A stretch of 14,115 nucleotides of DNA from CAZHJE01 sp964532965 (lineage in GTDB: Bacteria; Patescibacteriota; WWE3; UBA101185; UBA10185). Location of the stretch: NCBI GenBank assembly GCA_964532965.1, contig CAZHJE010000018.1, forward strand, positions 1-14,115, in the 5' to 3' direction. Positions 7,357 to 14,114 of this stretch are shown here, piece after piece; the stretch's first letter is position 1, and every line of letters begins with the position of its first letter. The notes beneath the pieces are model-generated. The model was not told the origin of the DNA. It did no database searches and saw only the letters and a program-made list of their open reading frames with translations. A program made the translations under genes and the position numbers.

Positions 7357-8268
7357 ATGGAAAAAAAAGATTATTACGAAATACTAGGTGTGTCTAAAAG
7401 TGCTTCTGCTGATGATGTTAAAAAAGCATATCGAAAACTCGCTAGAGAACATCATCCCGATATGGTAAAAGATGGCGATAAAAAACAAGCGGAAGAGAGA
7501 TTTAAAGAAATAAATGAAGCATATCAGGTGTTGGGAGATGCAGAAAAAAGAAAGATGTATGATCAATTTGGACACGCAGGACCGGCAGGTTTTAACCCAC
7601 AGGGAGGAACCGGTGGCCCACAAGGACAATGGGGGCCTTTTACATACACATATTCTTCGGGTGGTAATATGGGATTTGACCCATTTGACATATTTGAAGA
7701 ATTTTTTGGATTTAGGGGCTTTAATGGCCAAAGAAAACCACACAAAGGCAAAAATTTATACTATGAAATGAGAGTTGACTTTGTAGATGCAATAAAAGGT
7801 GCTGAAAGAGAAGTGAATATAGAAAGTGGAAAAATGAAAATTAAGATCCCAAAAGGAGTCAGAGATGGTACAGAGCTTAGGTTTGAAGGAAAAGGTCTAG
7901 AAGGTCCACAAGGCGCACCACACGGAGATTTATTTATAACATTACGCGTACCCACCCCAAAAGGATTTGAGAGATATGGTGACGATTTGGTGACTGCAGC
8001 TGAACTATCGTTTGTACAAGCAATACTTGGGGATACTATTCAAGTAAATGTTGTCGATGAAAAGTCTCAAACCGGCATGGGTTTTGCAAAACTCAAAATA
8101 CCAGAAGGCACACAACCCAATACTCAATTTAGAATACGTGGCAAAGGTATGCCAAGATTAAGAGGCAGTGGCAATGGTGATGTTATTGTCCAAACTTTTA
8201 TGACCATTCCAAAAAAGCTATCTAAAAAGCAAAAGCAATTACTTGAAGACTACTCTAAATTAAGCTAA
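7357..8268 (+). CDS. dnaJ: J-domain co-chaperone, class B (CbpA-type DnaJ without zinc finger)
   Basis: It delivers substrates to DnaK and stimulates its ATPase. The J domain is at residues 1-65, with DYYEILGV (5-12) and the catalytic HPD at 33-35. A Gly/Phe-rich linker follows, containing the DIFEEFFGF segment, and then two beta-barrel client-binding domains (KIKIPKGVRDGTELRFEGKG, FVQAILGD, KLKIPEGTQ, RIRGKGMPRL). I see no cysteine in the protein, so the four CxxCxGxG repeats of class A DnaJ are absent. The length of 303 residues matches CbpA/class B. I preferred the ATG at 7357 because MEKKDYYEILGV is the usual family start; TTG at 7351 would add MR. There is no close Shine-Dalgarno. It follows dnaK after 23 bases and replaces a class A DnaJ in the operon. 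Confidence 0.93.
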   Translation: MEKKDYYEILGVSKSASADDVKKAYRKLAREHHPDMVKDGDKKQAEERFKEINEAYQVLGDAEKRKMYDQFGHAGPAGFNPQGGTGGPQGQWGPFTYTYSSGGNMGFDPFDIFEEFFGFRGFNGQRKPHKGKNLYYEMRVDFVDAIKGAEREVNIESGKMKIKIPKGVRDGTELRFEGKGLEGPQGAPHGDLFITLRVPTPKGFERYGDDLVTAAELSFVQAILGDTIQVNVVDEKSQTGMGFAKLKIPEGTQPNTQFRIRGKGMPRLRGSGNGDVIVQTFMTIPKKLSKKQKQLLEDYSKLS

Positions 8269-8301
8269 ATACTTCTTTTATACTAACTACTTAAATACAC
8301 A

Positions 8302-8310
8302 TGATATACT
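8302..8310 (+). promoter_or_regulatory. Extended -10 promoter placing transcription start at the ATG of the membrane-protein gene
   Basis: TGATATACT (TGn plus TATACT, 5 of 6) ends six bases before the ATG at 8317, so the predicted +1 is the A of the ATG. There is no convincing -35 and no Shine-Dalgarno in the six-base interval. Confidence 0.45.
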
Positions 8311-8316
8311 CAAAAA

Positions 8317-9624
8317 ATGAGAAGCGTGATCATAATTTTTGTTTTAACACTTGGTATATATCTTCTAAATCTTCCAATCGATTATTCTAAAAGTATCGAA
8401 ACAAGAGTACCAAGAAGATTATTGACTTCGAATGATGTAACATCTGCAACATTCATTCCATACGAAATTATAAAATATAAAACACTACATTTTTCAAAGA
8501 ATACAGAAAAAGCTATGAGTAGCGCGCAGGTTTATGAGCCTGTTGTTTATTCAGTGATAAGAAATACTAAAGGACAACTATTTTCATCTATGCCAATTGA
8601 AGCAGGAATATTAGCGATTCCAATATATTTTTTACCCATTATGCTTAATAAAATACCAACACTTAACTATTATGAAAACATTGTAAACGTATTAACATTA
8701 GGCAGAATCGCTGCATCTTTTTACACCGCAATAGCTGTTTCAATAGGATTTTTAATCCTAAAAGAATTGGATAAATTAAAGGGATTTAAAACAAACGCTT
8801 GGACCTACATTTTTACTGCATTCTTTGCCTTTGGAACTAATGCGTATGCTATCGCAAGTCGAGCATTATACCAACACACCTCATCTCTTTTATTTGTCAC
8901 GTTGATAATATACTTTTTACTAAAAAGCGTTAACAATGATAAGTATACTAAATACTTAGGGGCATTTGCCGGACTGTTATATATTGCACGCCCTTTAAAT
9001 ATAGTTTTTGTTATTTCGCTAACCATTTATGTATTTTTTAAACACAAAAAACAATTTAGCAAATATATCTTATATGCAATGCCGTTCGCCATATTAATTA
9101 CTATATACAATTTACATGCATGGGGAATACCTTTTACAACAGAATATGTAGAAAAGGGGGATACTAGTTTTTCGACACCATTGTGGTATGGACTCACGGG
9201 ATATCTCATTAGTCCTGCAAGAAGTTTTCTATTTATATCTCCTCCCCTAGCACTTGGCTATTATGCAATGATTACTGTATTTAAAAATAAACAAAAAAGC
9301 GACTTAAACGTAATATTTAAAATGCTAAGCATTACTTTTTTAATAATATTAATAATGTACTCACAATGGCATGACTGGTCTGGAGGGGATAGGTTTGGAT
9401 ATGGGTTTTTAACTGAGTGGGTACCAATTATGCTAGTGTTAAGTTACGCACAAGTCAGACAAACTAAACGGATAGGAAGATTTTTAATTCTAATACTAAT
9501 TACATGGTCATTTTATGTTCAAATAAATGCTGTCTGGGCTAGAAAAAGCCGATGCAGTAGCGATGCCCATAACTGGTCTTTTTACTGTCTTAAACCATTA
9601 CTTTTTACAAAACAAAATTATTAA
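8317..9624 (+). CDS. Polytopic membrane protein, probable GT-C-type glycosyltransferase
   Basis: It probably transfers sugars from a lipid-linked donor at the outer face of the cytoplasmic membrane; the substrate is unknown. The N-terminal hydrophobic helix (3-20) is followed by a roughly 70-residue polar loop and then about eight further hydrophobic segments. Motifs that recur in GT-C-like proteins are SRALYQHTSSLLF (181-193), ARPLN (224-228), SPARSFLFISPPLAL (299-313) and the W/G-rich WHDWSGGDRFGYGF (351-364) before a late membrane helix. No DxD or ExD pair in the first loop stands out as a catalytic motif, so activity is inferred from the fold pattern only. The length of 435 residues is plausible. 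It has its own promoter and is not obviously linked in function to the chaperone genes upstream or to nusA downstream. A non-enzymatic membrane protein remains possible. Confidence 0.65.
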   Translation: MRSVIIIFVLTLGIYLLNLPIDYSKSIETRVPRRLLTSNDVTSATFIPYEIIKYKTLHFSKNTEKAMSSAQVYEPVVYSVIRNTKGQLFSSMPIEAGILAIPIYFLPIMLNKIPTLNYYENIVNVLTLGRIAASFYTAIAVSIGFLILKELDKLKGFKTNAWTYIFTAFFAFGTNAYAIASRALYQHTSSLLFVTLIIYFLLKSVNNDKYTKYLGAFAGLLYIARPLNIVFVISLTIYVFFKHKKQFSKYILYAMPFAILITIYNLHAWGIPFTTEYVEKGDTSFSTPLWYGLTGYLISPARSFLFISPPLALGYYAMITVFKNKQKSDLNVIFKMLSITFLIILIMYSQWHDWSGGDRFGYGFLTEWVPIMLVLSYAQVRQTKRIGRFLILILITWSFYVQINAVWARKSRCSSDAHNWSFYCLKPLLFTKQNY

Positions 9625-9648
9625 CATTATTTCTCCATTTAAACCTTC

Positions 9649-9676
9649 TTGACCATAAATACACTCATGTGATACC
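9649..9676 (+). promoter_or_regulatory. Candidate promoter in the nusA upstream region
   Basis: TTGACC (9649-9654, 5 of 6 to -35), a 16-base spacer, then TGTGATACC (9668-9676: TGn plus a weak GATACC hexamer). The predicted start is near 9683. It would transcribe the 9683-9781 segment that ends in a strong terminator. Confidence 0.35.
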
Positions 9677-9682
9677 TTAACG

Positions 9683-9781
9683 TGGGTAAATAGTTTATAG
9701 TACTTAACTTAAAGCTACCTACATAGATTGGTAGTAATTAATTTGGTCTGATATGGCAGGTAGTTTGTTCCTGCCTTTTTT
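9683..9781 (+). ncRNA. Candidate nusA leader attenuator or about 100-nt small RNA
   Basis: The 171-base gap between the membrane-protein gene and nusA has no open frame of note. Between a candidate promoter and an intrinsic terminator it contains pairing options that exclude each other. CTACC (9715-9719) can pair with GGTAG (9730-9734) in a local hairpin. Alternatively AAGCTACCT (9712-9720) can pair over nine positions, with one G-U, to 9758-9766. That would take up three bases of the 5' arm of the terminator stem. This is the layout of an attenuator. The segment may equally be a separate small RNA, because nusA seems to have its own promoter after the terminator. I do not recognise it as SRP RNA, 6S RNA, tmRNA or a tRNA. 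Confidence 0.35.
9755..9781 (+). terminator. Intrinsic terminator upstream of nusA
   Basis: The stem GGCAGG (9755-9760) / CCTGCC (9770-9775) has five G-C pairs of six and a nine-base loop, and it is followed by six T (9776-9781). This is the clearest rho-independent terminator in the window. It ends transcripts from the membrane-protein gene or from the candidate promoter at 9649, just 14 bases before the nusA ATG. Confidence 0.75.
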
Positions 9782-9789
9782 GATAAAAT
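9781..9789 (+). promoter_or_regulatory. Extended -10 promoter placing transcription start at the nusA ATG
   Basis: TGATAAAAT (TGn plus TAAAAT, 5 of 6) lies directly after the terminator T-run and ends six bases before the nusA ATG at 9796, so the predicted +1 is the A of the ATG. No good -35 lies at standard spacing. Confidence 0.45.
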
Positions 9790-9795
9790 AAACAT

Positions 9796-10938
9796 ATGGC
9801 AATAACAGAATTTAAAGCAGCTTTAAACCAAGTTGCAACAGAAAGAGGAATAAATGTAGAAGACGTGCTCGAATCTATACGATCCGCACTTGAATCTGCC
9901 TATAGAAAAGATTATGGTGAAGAGCTCGAAGGTGAAATTATTGTCGATTTAGATGAAGACACAGGAGAAGCAAAAATACTTTTAGATGGTAAAGATGTTA
10001 CACCTGCAGGATTTGGTAGGATCGCAGCACAAACTGCTAAACAAGTAATACTTCAAAAAATAAGAGAAACAGAAAAACAAGTAGTATATGACGAATACTC
10101 AGATAAAATTGGAACACTAATTAATGGCACAATATTTAGAATAGAAGATGCTGGGAAGATTGTTTTAGATTTAGGTAAAGTACACGGAATTTTACCACAG
10201 TCTGAGCAAGTAGAAACAGAAAGTTATAGACCAGGCCAAAGACTTAAAGTTATTGTAAAAGACGTAAAAAAAGGTACTAAAGGCACTGAAGTAATTGTAA
10301 GCAGAGCTGATGCAGATTTTGTCGTGAAATTGTTTGAACAAGAAGTACCAGAAATAACACAGGGAGTTGTAGTTATCAAAGCAATAGCAAGAGAGGCCGG
10401 GTCAAGAACAAAAATGGCAGTGTTTTCGACCGAAGAAAAAATAGATCCTGTAGGATCATGCGTTGGCCAAAAAGGTGTAAGAGTACAATCAATAATTTCA
10501 GAGCTATATGGTGAGAAAATTGATGTTATTCCCTATTCACAATCGATAGAAAAGTTTATTGCCGCAAGCTTATCTCCGGCAAAAGTTACTAATGTTGAAA
10601 TAATAGAAGACGAAAACAGAGCAGTTGTAACTGTACCCGAAGATCAACAAAGTCTAGCTATAGGAAGAGAAGGTCAAAACGCAAGACTTGCAAATAAACT
10701 TACGGGGTGGCGAATAGATGTAAAAGGTGCAAAAAACATATTCGATCTCTCTGGAAAAGAAAATGCAAATAAAAGCGAAGGAGTTGTTGGTGTTTGGGAT
10801 GCAGCAATAGAAAAACTTGCACAAGATGAAAAAAAAGAAAAAGCTGAAGAACAAATTTCAGAAGCCATAATTGACGAAAATGCAGATGAGACCAAAAATG
10901 ATGAGGTGACAACCACTACAGATGATAATGAAAGTTAA
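9796..10938 (+). CDS. nusA: Transcription termination/antitermination factor NusA
   Basis: NusA binds RNA polymerase and nascent RNA and modulates pausing, termination and antitermination. The domains, in order, are the N-terminal polymerase-binding domain (1-100, ALNQVATERGINVEDVLESI), an S1 domain (about 106-170, GTLINGTIFRIEDAGKIVLDLG), KH1 (REAGSRTKMAVF 199-210 and GSCVGQKGVRVQSI 220-233) and KH2 (AIGREGQNARLANKLTGW 288-305). The acidic, probably disordered tail ends at residue 380. The E. coli C-terminal acidic repeats are absent, as in most NusA outside the proteobacteria. It starts a nusA-infB unit. No Shine-Dalgarno precedes the ATG, in keeping with a leaderless start. The terminator just upstream could allow control by NusA itself. 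Confidence 0.97.
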   Translation: MAITEFKAALNQVATERGINVEDVLESIRSALESAYRKDYGEELEGEIIVDLDEDTGEAKILLDGKDVTPAGFGRIAAQTAKQVILQKIRETEKQVVYDEYSDKIGTLINGTIFRIEDAGKIVLDLGKVHGILPQSEQVETESYRPGQRLKVIVKDVKKGTKGTEVIVSRADADFVVKLFEQEVPEITQGVVVIKAIAREAGSRTKMAVFSTEEKIDPVGSCVGQKGVRVQSIISELYGEKIDVIPYSQSIEKFIAASLSPAKVTNVEIIEDENRAVVTVPEDQQSLAIGREGQNARLANKLTGWRIDVKGAKNIFDLSGKENANKSEGVVGVWDAAIEKLAQDEKKEKAEEQISEAIIDENADETKNDEVTTTTDDNES

Positions 10939-11009
10939 TATGGCATTATATAATGTTACTCAAGTCAATATGAGCGATATTAATATAAAGAAAAGAGAAA
11001 TAAATACCT

Positions 11010-12497
11010 ATGCAAGAGAAAAAAAACACAAATACAAGAATATTAAGACCCCCTATTGTTACTATAATGGGGCATGTTGACCACGGTAAAACTAGTATCC
11101 TAGACTATATAAGAAAAACAAACATTCAACAAAGAGAACATGGCGGAATTACGCAACATATAGGTGCTTATCAAGTTTCACATAAATCAAAATTAATAAC
11201 ATTTATCGATACTCCAGGACACGCAGCATTTTCACAAATGCGTGCTCGTGGTGGCAAAGCTGCAGATATAGTTATAATTGTTGTGGCTGCAGACGAGAGC
11301 ATAAAACAACAAACTAAAGAAGCAATCATGCATGCAAAATCTTCGAATACTCAAATTATTGTTGCGATAAATAAAATAGACAAATCCGGCGCTGATATTC
11401 AAAAAGTAAAGCAAGATTTAGCAAACGAAAACATTCTAGTAGAAGATTGGGGTGGTAACACGGTATGCGTTGAAGTTTCTGCAAAAACAGGACAAGGTGT
11501 ACCGGAACTACTTGATGCGATAGTTGCGGTATCAGAGCTTATGGAGCTTATTTCATCGCCACAAAGTGAATTAGAAGCAGTAATTATTGAAGCAAAACTT
11601 GATAAACAAAAAGGTCCAGTTGTTTCTGCAATAATTAAAAATGGAACTATATCAATTTCGCAAGAAGTTAGCGCAAGCGGGATTGATGCCAAAATTAAAT
11701 CTTTAATGGATGACAAAGGAAAGATGTTAAAAAAGGCCGGCCCCTCTACACCATTAGAAATATTAGGGTTTAAAAAAGTACCAAATGTTGGAGACTTAAT
11801 AGTAGAAAAAGGAAGTGATCTTGCACAACTGGCAATAGATGAAGATAGAGTAGAAATTGTTGGTAAAAATACAAAAAAAACAGTCGGGGTAATTTTAAAA
11901 GCAGACACACAAGGAACATTAGAAGCCGTCAAAGCAAGTCTTGCTAATTTAGTTACAGAGTCAGTAGACGCAGACTACTCAATAAAATTTATTAGAACAT
12001 CGACTGGAAATATTAATGATTCGGACATCCTTCTTGCCAGTAATACAAAAAGCGTAGTAGTAGGTTTTAATATTATTTTGGGGGGATCAATCAAAGATTT
12101 GGCAGAGGAACTTGGAGTATCAGTTAAAACATATAAAACAATATATGATTTAACAGACGAAATTAAAGAGTTACTCGAAGGTACAGCCTCAAAAGAAGAG
12201 TTAAAGATTAAAGGCAGGGGGCAAGTTCTAAAGGTATTTAAGCTACCATCCGGAGATTTAATAGCAGGATGTAAGGTTGTTGCAGGAGCATTTAAAGAAG
12301 ATAGTAAAGTGCAGATATTTGATAAAAATCCTTCTGAAATTACTCAATTCGATACACCCATATATACAGGGGTGATAAAGAAATTAAAAAAGGGTAAGGA
12401 GGATGTGGCTGTAATTGGTAAAAATACAGAGTGTGGTGTGCTTTTAAAACCACAATTTGAAGAGATACAAAAAGATTATTGGATTGAGGTTATTTAA
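11010..12497 (+). CDS. infB: Translation initiation factor IF-2, minimal form
   Basis: IF-2 is the GTPase that places initiator tRNA on the 30S subunit and promotes subunit joining. The G motifs are GHVDHGKT (21-28), GGITQHIGAY (45-54), DTPGHAAF (67-74), NKID (121-124) and SAKTGQGV. Domain II, the central linker domain (EAVKASLANL, then SDILLASNTKSVVVGFN) and the C-terminal fMet-tRNA-binding domain (GRGQVLKVFKLPSGDLIAGCKV) are present. At 495 residues it starts only 12 residues before the family's RPPIVTIMGHVDHGKT block, so the long N-terminal region and IF2_N domains are missing. A TATAAT (10949-10954) lies in the 71-base gap after nusA and may add transcription. There is no clear Shine-Dalgarno before the ATG. 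Its stop faces that of the minus-strand gene six bases away. Confidence 0.96.
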   Translation: MQEKKNTNTRILRPPIVTIMGHVDHGKTSILDYIRKTNIQQREHGGITQHIGAYQVSHKSKLITFIDTPGHAAFSQMRARGGKAADIVIIVVAADESIKQQTKEAIMHAKSSNTQIIVAINKIDKSGADIQKVKQDLANENILVEDWGGNTVCVEVSAKTGQGVPELLDAIVAVSELMELISSPQSELEAVIIEAKLDKQKGPVVSAIIKNGTISISQEVSASGIDAKIKSLMDDKGKMLKKAGPSTPLEILGFKKVPNVGDLIVEKGSDLAQLAIDEDRVEIVGKNTKKTVGVILKADTQGTLEAVKASLANLVTESVDADYSIKFIRTSTGNINDSDILLASNTKSVVVGFNIILGGSIKDLAEELGVSVKTYKTIYDLTDEIKELLEGTASKEELKIKGRGQVLKVFKLPSGDLIAGCKVVAGAFKEDSKVQIFDKNPSEITQFDTPIYTGVIKKLKKGKEDVAVIGKNTECGVLLKPQFEEIQKDYWIEVI

Positions 12498-12503
12498 TAT
12501 TAA

Positions 12504-13013
12504 TTATTCACTAGCATATGCTAGTTTGAACGCCCCTAGATTACCACCACTAACATGAAAACTATACTTTGGATGTTCTGATTCTGCCGTAGACAATCGT
12601 CTAACATTTAACGAACACTCCTGCCTATCTGACGTTTCAAGTGGAAAAGATAGCATGCGCGCACCTGTTGGAGTGCTAGTACCAGGGAAATAAAGATTGA
12701 CACGCGCAATACCTGCGAGACCAGCGTTGCCATAGAATAATTCATCGTTACAGTCAAAAAGTGTATCCAACACAAACTCACGACCATTGAACGTAACAGT
12801 TGGATAGAATCCATCACCTCTTGCAATGGAAAGTAGTGGTTCAGATATTCCGGGTTCCTGTAGCACATTATACACAGAAACTTCACTATCAGGTAGTAAA
12901 GCTATATCTGTTTCTCCTGAACGAAGAATATATACTGTTGTGTTTTCCTTGCCGCTATCAGGTAACATATGAATGAAATAAGTATACATATTTCTAGCAT
13001 TGCCGCAAGTGGG
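12504..13013 (-). pseudogene. Coding segment of unknown function left of the IS, probably the 3' part of an interrupted gene
   Basis: This 510-base stretch stays open for 169 codons up to the IS edge and ends in TAA six bases from the infB stop, as expected for a real native gene end. I do not recognise the product. It looks strand-rich and soluble, with short motifs such as ILRSGETDIALLPDSEVSV, GDGFYPTVTFNGREFVLDTL, FYGNAGLAGIARVNLYFPG and a final FHVSGGNLGAFKLAYASE. There is no clear membrane segment or signal peptide. GC is about 40-49 percent in the stretches I counted against about 30 percent in the adjacent IS. In-frame ATGs at 12989 and 12968 could start a shorter independent protein. 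The likeliest reading is that the IS inserted into this gene and the 5' part lies beyond the window. Confidence 0.5.
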
Positions 13014-14072
13014 TGTATAGGTCCATAACATATTGGACAAATGACCCTTAAAAACTAAGTACGAAAGTGGTGTCATCATATTAACACCATAATGTGGTCT
13101 AACACCATTAAAGAACATTAACCAATCACAAAGCTTTGAATTAAATTCTGCTGTCTTGTATCCATATTCAAGATTGTATTCAACAAACTCTTCTTGAATA
13201 GATCTATTAAATCTCTCAACGTATGCATTAGATTTAGGTGATCTTGGATATGAGTAGAAATGATTAATATTTTTAGACTTAAGGTATTTACTAAACTCCC
13301 CGTGAAACTCTAAACCATTATCTGTTTTAACACCACTAATTTTGAATGGTGTACAGAACTCAAGTTTTTGATAGAAGTCTAGTGCAGTTTTAGATGATAG
13401 TTTTGTATATGTATATGCGAAGGAGTATCTACTATATACATCTACAGCAGTATGGATATATATTTTCAAGCCGTCGATATACTTAACTATCGAATCTATT
13501 TGAACAAGTTCTCCAGGACGTGTTGGTATAAATCTTGAAGATATTCTATGTTTAATCTTTTTTTTAAGCTTTTGTTTGTGCACATTAGGTGGCGGGGAGT
13601 TTAATTTATATCTATTAATGATTCTACCTATAGTTGACTCAGATACAGTAGGTAGGTTGTTACTGTGACAGTATTGATCAAGGAGTGGTTTAATTTTGTG
13701 CTTACTAAATCTATGATGTTTAAGTCTTAGGTATTTGATAAAATCTAATACTAGTGTATCTATATACATTTTACGAGTATGGCTTGGTCTTTTAGATTTA
13801 GGTATTAAGCTATCGACATCATACTTAGAGGCTTTATACTTTTGTTTCCATAAGTACACAGTAGATCTGGATACATCAAAAGCTTGTTTAGTTGCTTTTA
13901 AGCCAAACTCATCAAAGAACTGTATTACTTTTAACCTTTCTTGTACAATTTGGTTGTGGGATACTGTTTTTAGGTATTTTTTGAAATTCATGTACCTATG
14001 GTATCCCACAATACCTTTGTACATAAATTTCCATCTCATTGAACCACCTACATGTGTTTTGTATCTATGCAT
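12504..14072 (-). CDS. IS481/IS3-like DDE transposase fused in frame to a flanking unknown protein segment
   Basis: Residues 1-353 are a transposase. A helix-turn-helix region lies at about 40-80 (IQFFDEFGLKATKQAFDVSRSTVYLWKQ in two helices and a turn), followed by a second basic DNA-binding part. The integrase-type catalytic core has D193 (LVQIDS), D251 (KTDNGLEF) and E286 (NAYVERFNRS), with 34 residues between the last two. The element's terminal repeat encodes residues 343-353 (GHLSNMLWTYT), and no stop lies inside the element. Residues 354-522 come from DNA outside the IS, with visibly higher GC, and match no family I know. The start is the longest one. An ATG at 14039 has an AGGTGG (14044-14049) four bases upstream and is a good alternative. 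Activity of the transposase is possible because all three catalytic acids are present, but the effect of the 169-residue tail is unknown. Confidence 0.75.
   Translation of the reverse strand: MHRYKTHVGGSMRWKFMYKGIVGYHRYMNFKKYLKTVSHNQIVQERLKVIQFFDEFGLKATKQAFDVSRSTVYLWKQKYKASKYDVDSLIPKSKRPSHTRKMYIDTLVLDFIKYLRLKHHRFSKHKIKPLLDQYCHSNNLPTVSESTIGRIINRYKLNSPPPNVHKQKLKKKIKHRISSRFIPTRPGELVQIDSIVKYIDGLKIYIHTAVDVYSRYSFAYTYTKLSSKTALDFYQKLEFCTPFKISGVKTDNGLEFHGEFSKYLKSKNINHFYSYPRSPKSNAYVERFNRSIQEEFVEYNLEYGYKTAEFNSKLCDWLMFFNGVRPHYGVNMMTPLSYLVFKGHLSNMLWTYTPTCGNARNMYTYFIHMLPDSGKENTTVYILRSGETDIALLPDSEVSVYNVLQEPGISEPLLSIARGDGFYPTVTFNGREFVLDTLFDCNDELFYGNAGLAGIARVNLYFPGTSTPTGARMLSFPLETSDRQECSLNVRRLSTAESEHPKYSFHVSGGNLGAFKLAYASE
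12510..12525. repeat. Perfect 16-base palindrome between convergent gene ends
   Basis: ACTAGCATATGCTAGT equals its own reverse complement. As RNA it can form a six-pair stem with an ATAT loop. It lies 13 bases after the infB stop, inside the last codons of the minus-strand frame. Neither side has a real T-run, so a terminator role is only possible. It could also be a chance palindrome or a protein site. Confidence 0.35.
13014..13044 (+). repeat. Terminal inverted repeat, end distal to transposase start (IRR)
   Basis: It aligns with the reverse complement of 14083-14114 at 26 of 32 positions, with one gap. The inner 18 bases (13027-13044, AACATATTGGACAAATGA) differ at one position only. This end is translated as the last residues of the transposase. 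Confidence 0.8.
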
Positions 14073-14082
14073 TCTCTAATAT

Positions 14083-14114
14083 TCATTTGTCTAATATGTT
14101 TCTGAACTTATTCA
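14083..14114 (-). repeat. Terminal inverted repeat, end proximal to transposase start (IRL)
   Basis: Partner of 13014-13044. On the minus strand it begins TGAATAAGTTCAG and ends at AAATGA, ten bases before the transposase ATG at 14072. Confidence 0.8.

Larger units (their letters stand above)
13014..14114 (-). mobile_element. 1,101-bp insertion sequence, IS481/IS3-like, with imperfect terminal inverted repeats
   Basis: The element starts with TG at 13014 and ends with CA at 14114, and has inverted repeats of about 31-32 bases at its ends. It holds one transposase frame with a D-D-E core that reads through the left repeat without a stop. A single frame with a helix-turn-helix plus integrase core and TG...CA ends suits IS481, or an unsplit IS3 relative. 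The target duplication cannot be examined because only one base follows the right end. Confidence 0.75.

Noticed and set aside
9683..9781. SRP RNA, 6S RNA or tmRNA in the nusA upstream region
   Set aside because: I could not find the conserved SRP GGAAGG/AGCAGG loop segments, a 6S-like long open hairpin or a tRNA-like end with a tag frame.
10970..11080. 36-codon frame starting MSDINIKKREINTY that overlaps the infB start
   Set aside because: It ends inside infB in another frame, has no resemblance to IF-2 or a known leader peptide, and IF-2 is complete without it. A frameshifted N-terminus is not needed.
13735..14079. 114-residue plus-strand frame opposite the transposase
   Set aside because: It is antisense to the helix-turn-helix part of the transposase; the product has no recognisable motif and no promoter or Shine-Dalgarno was seen.
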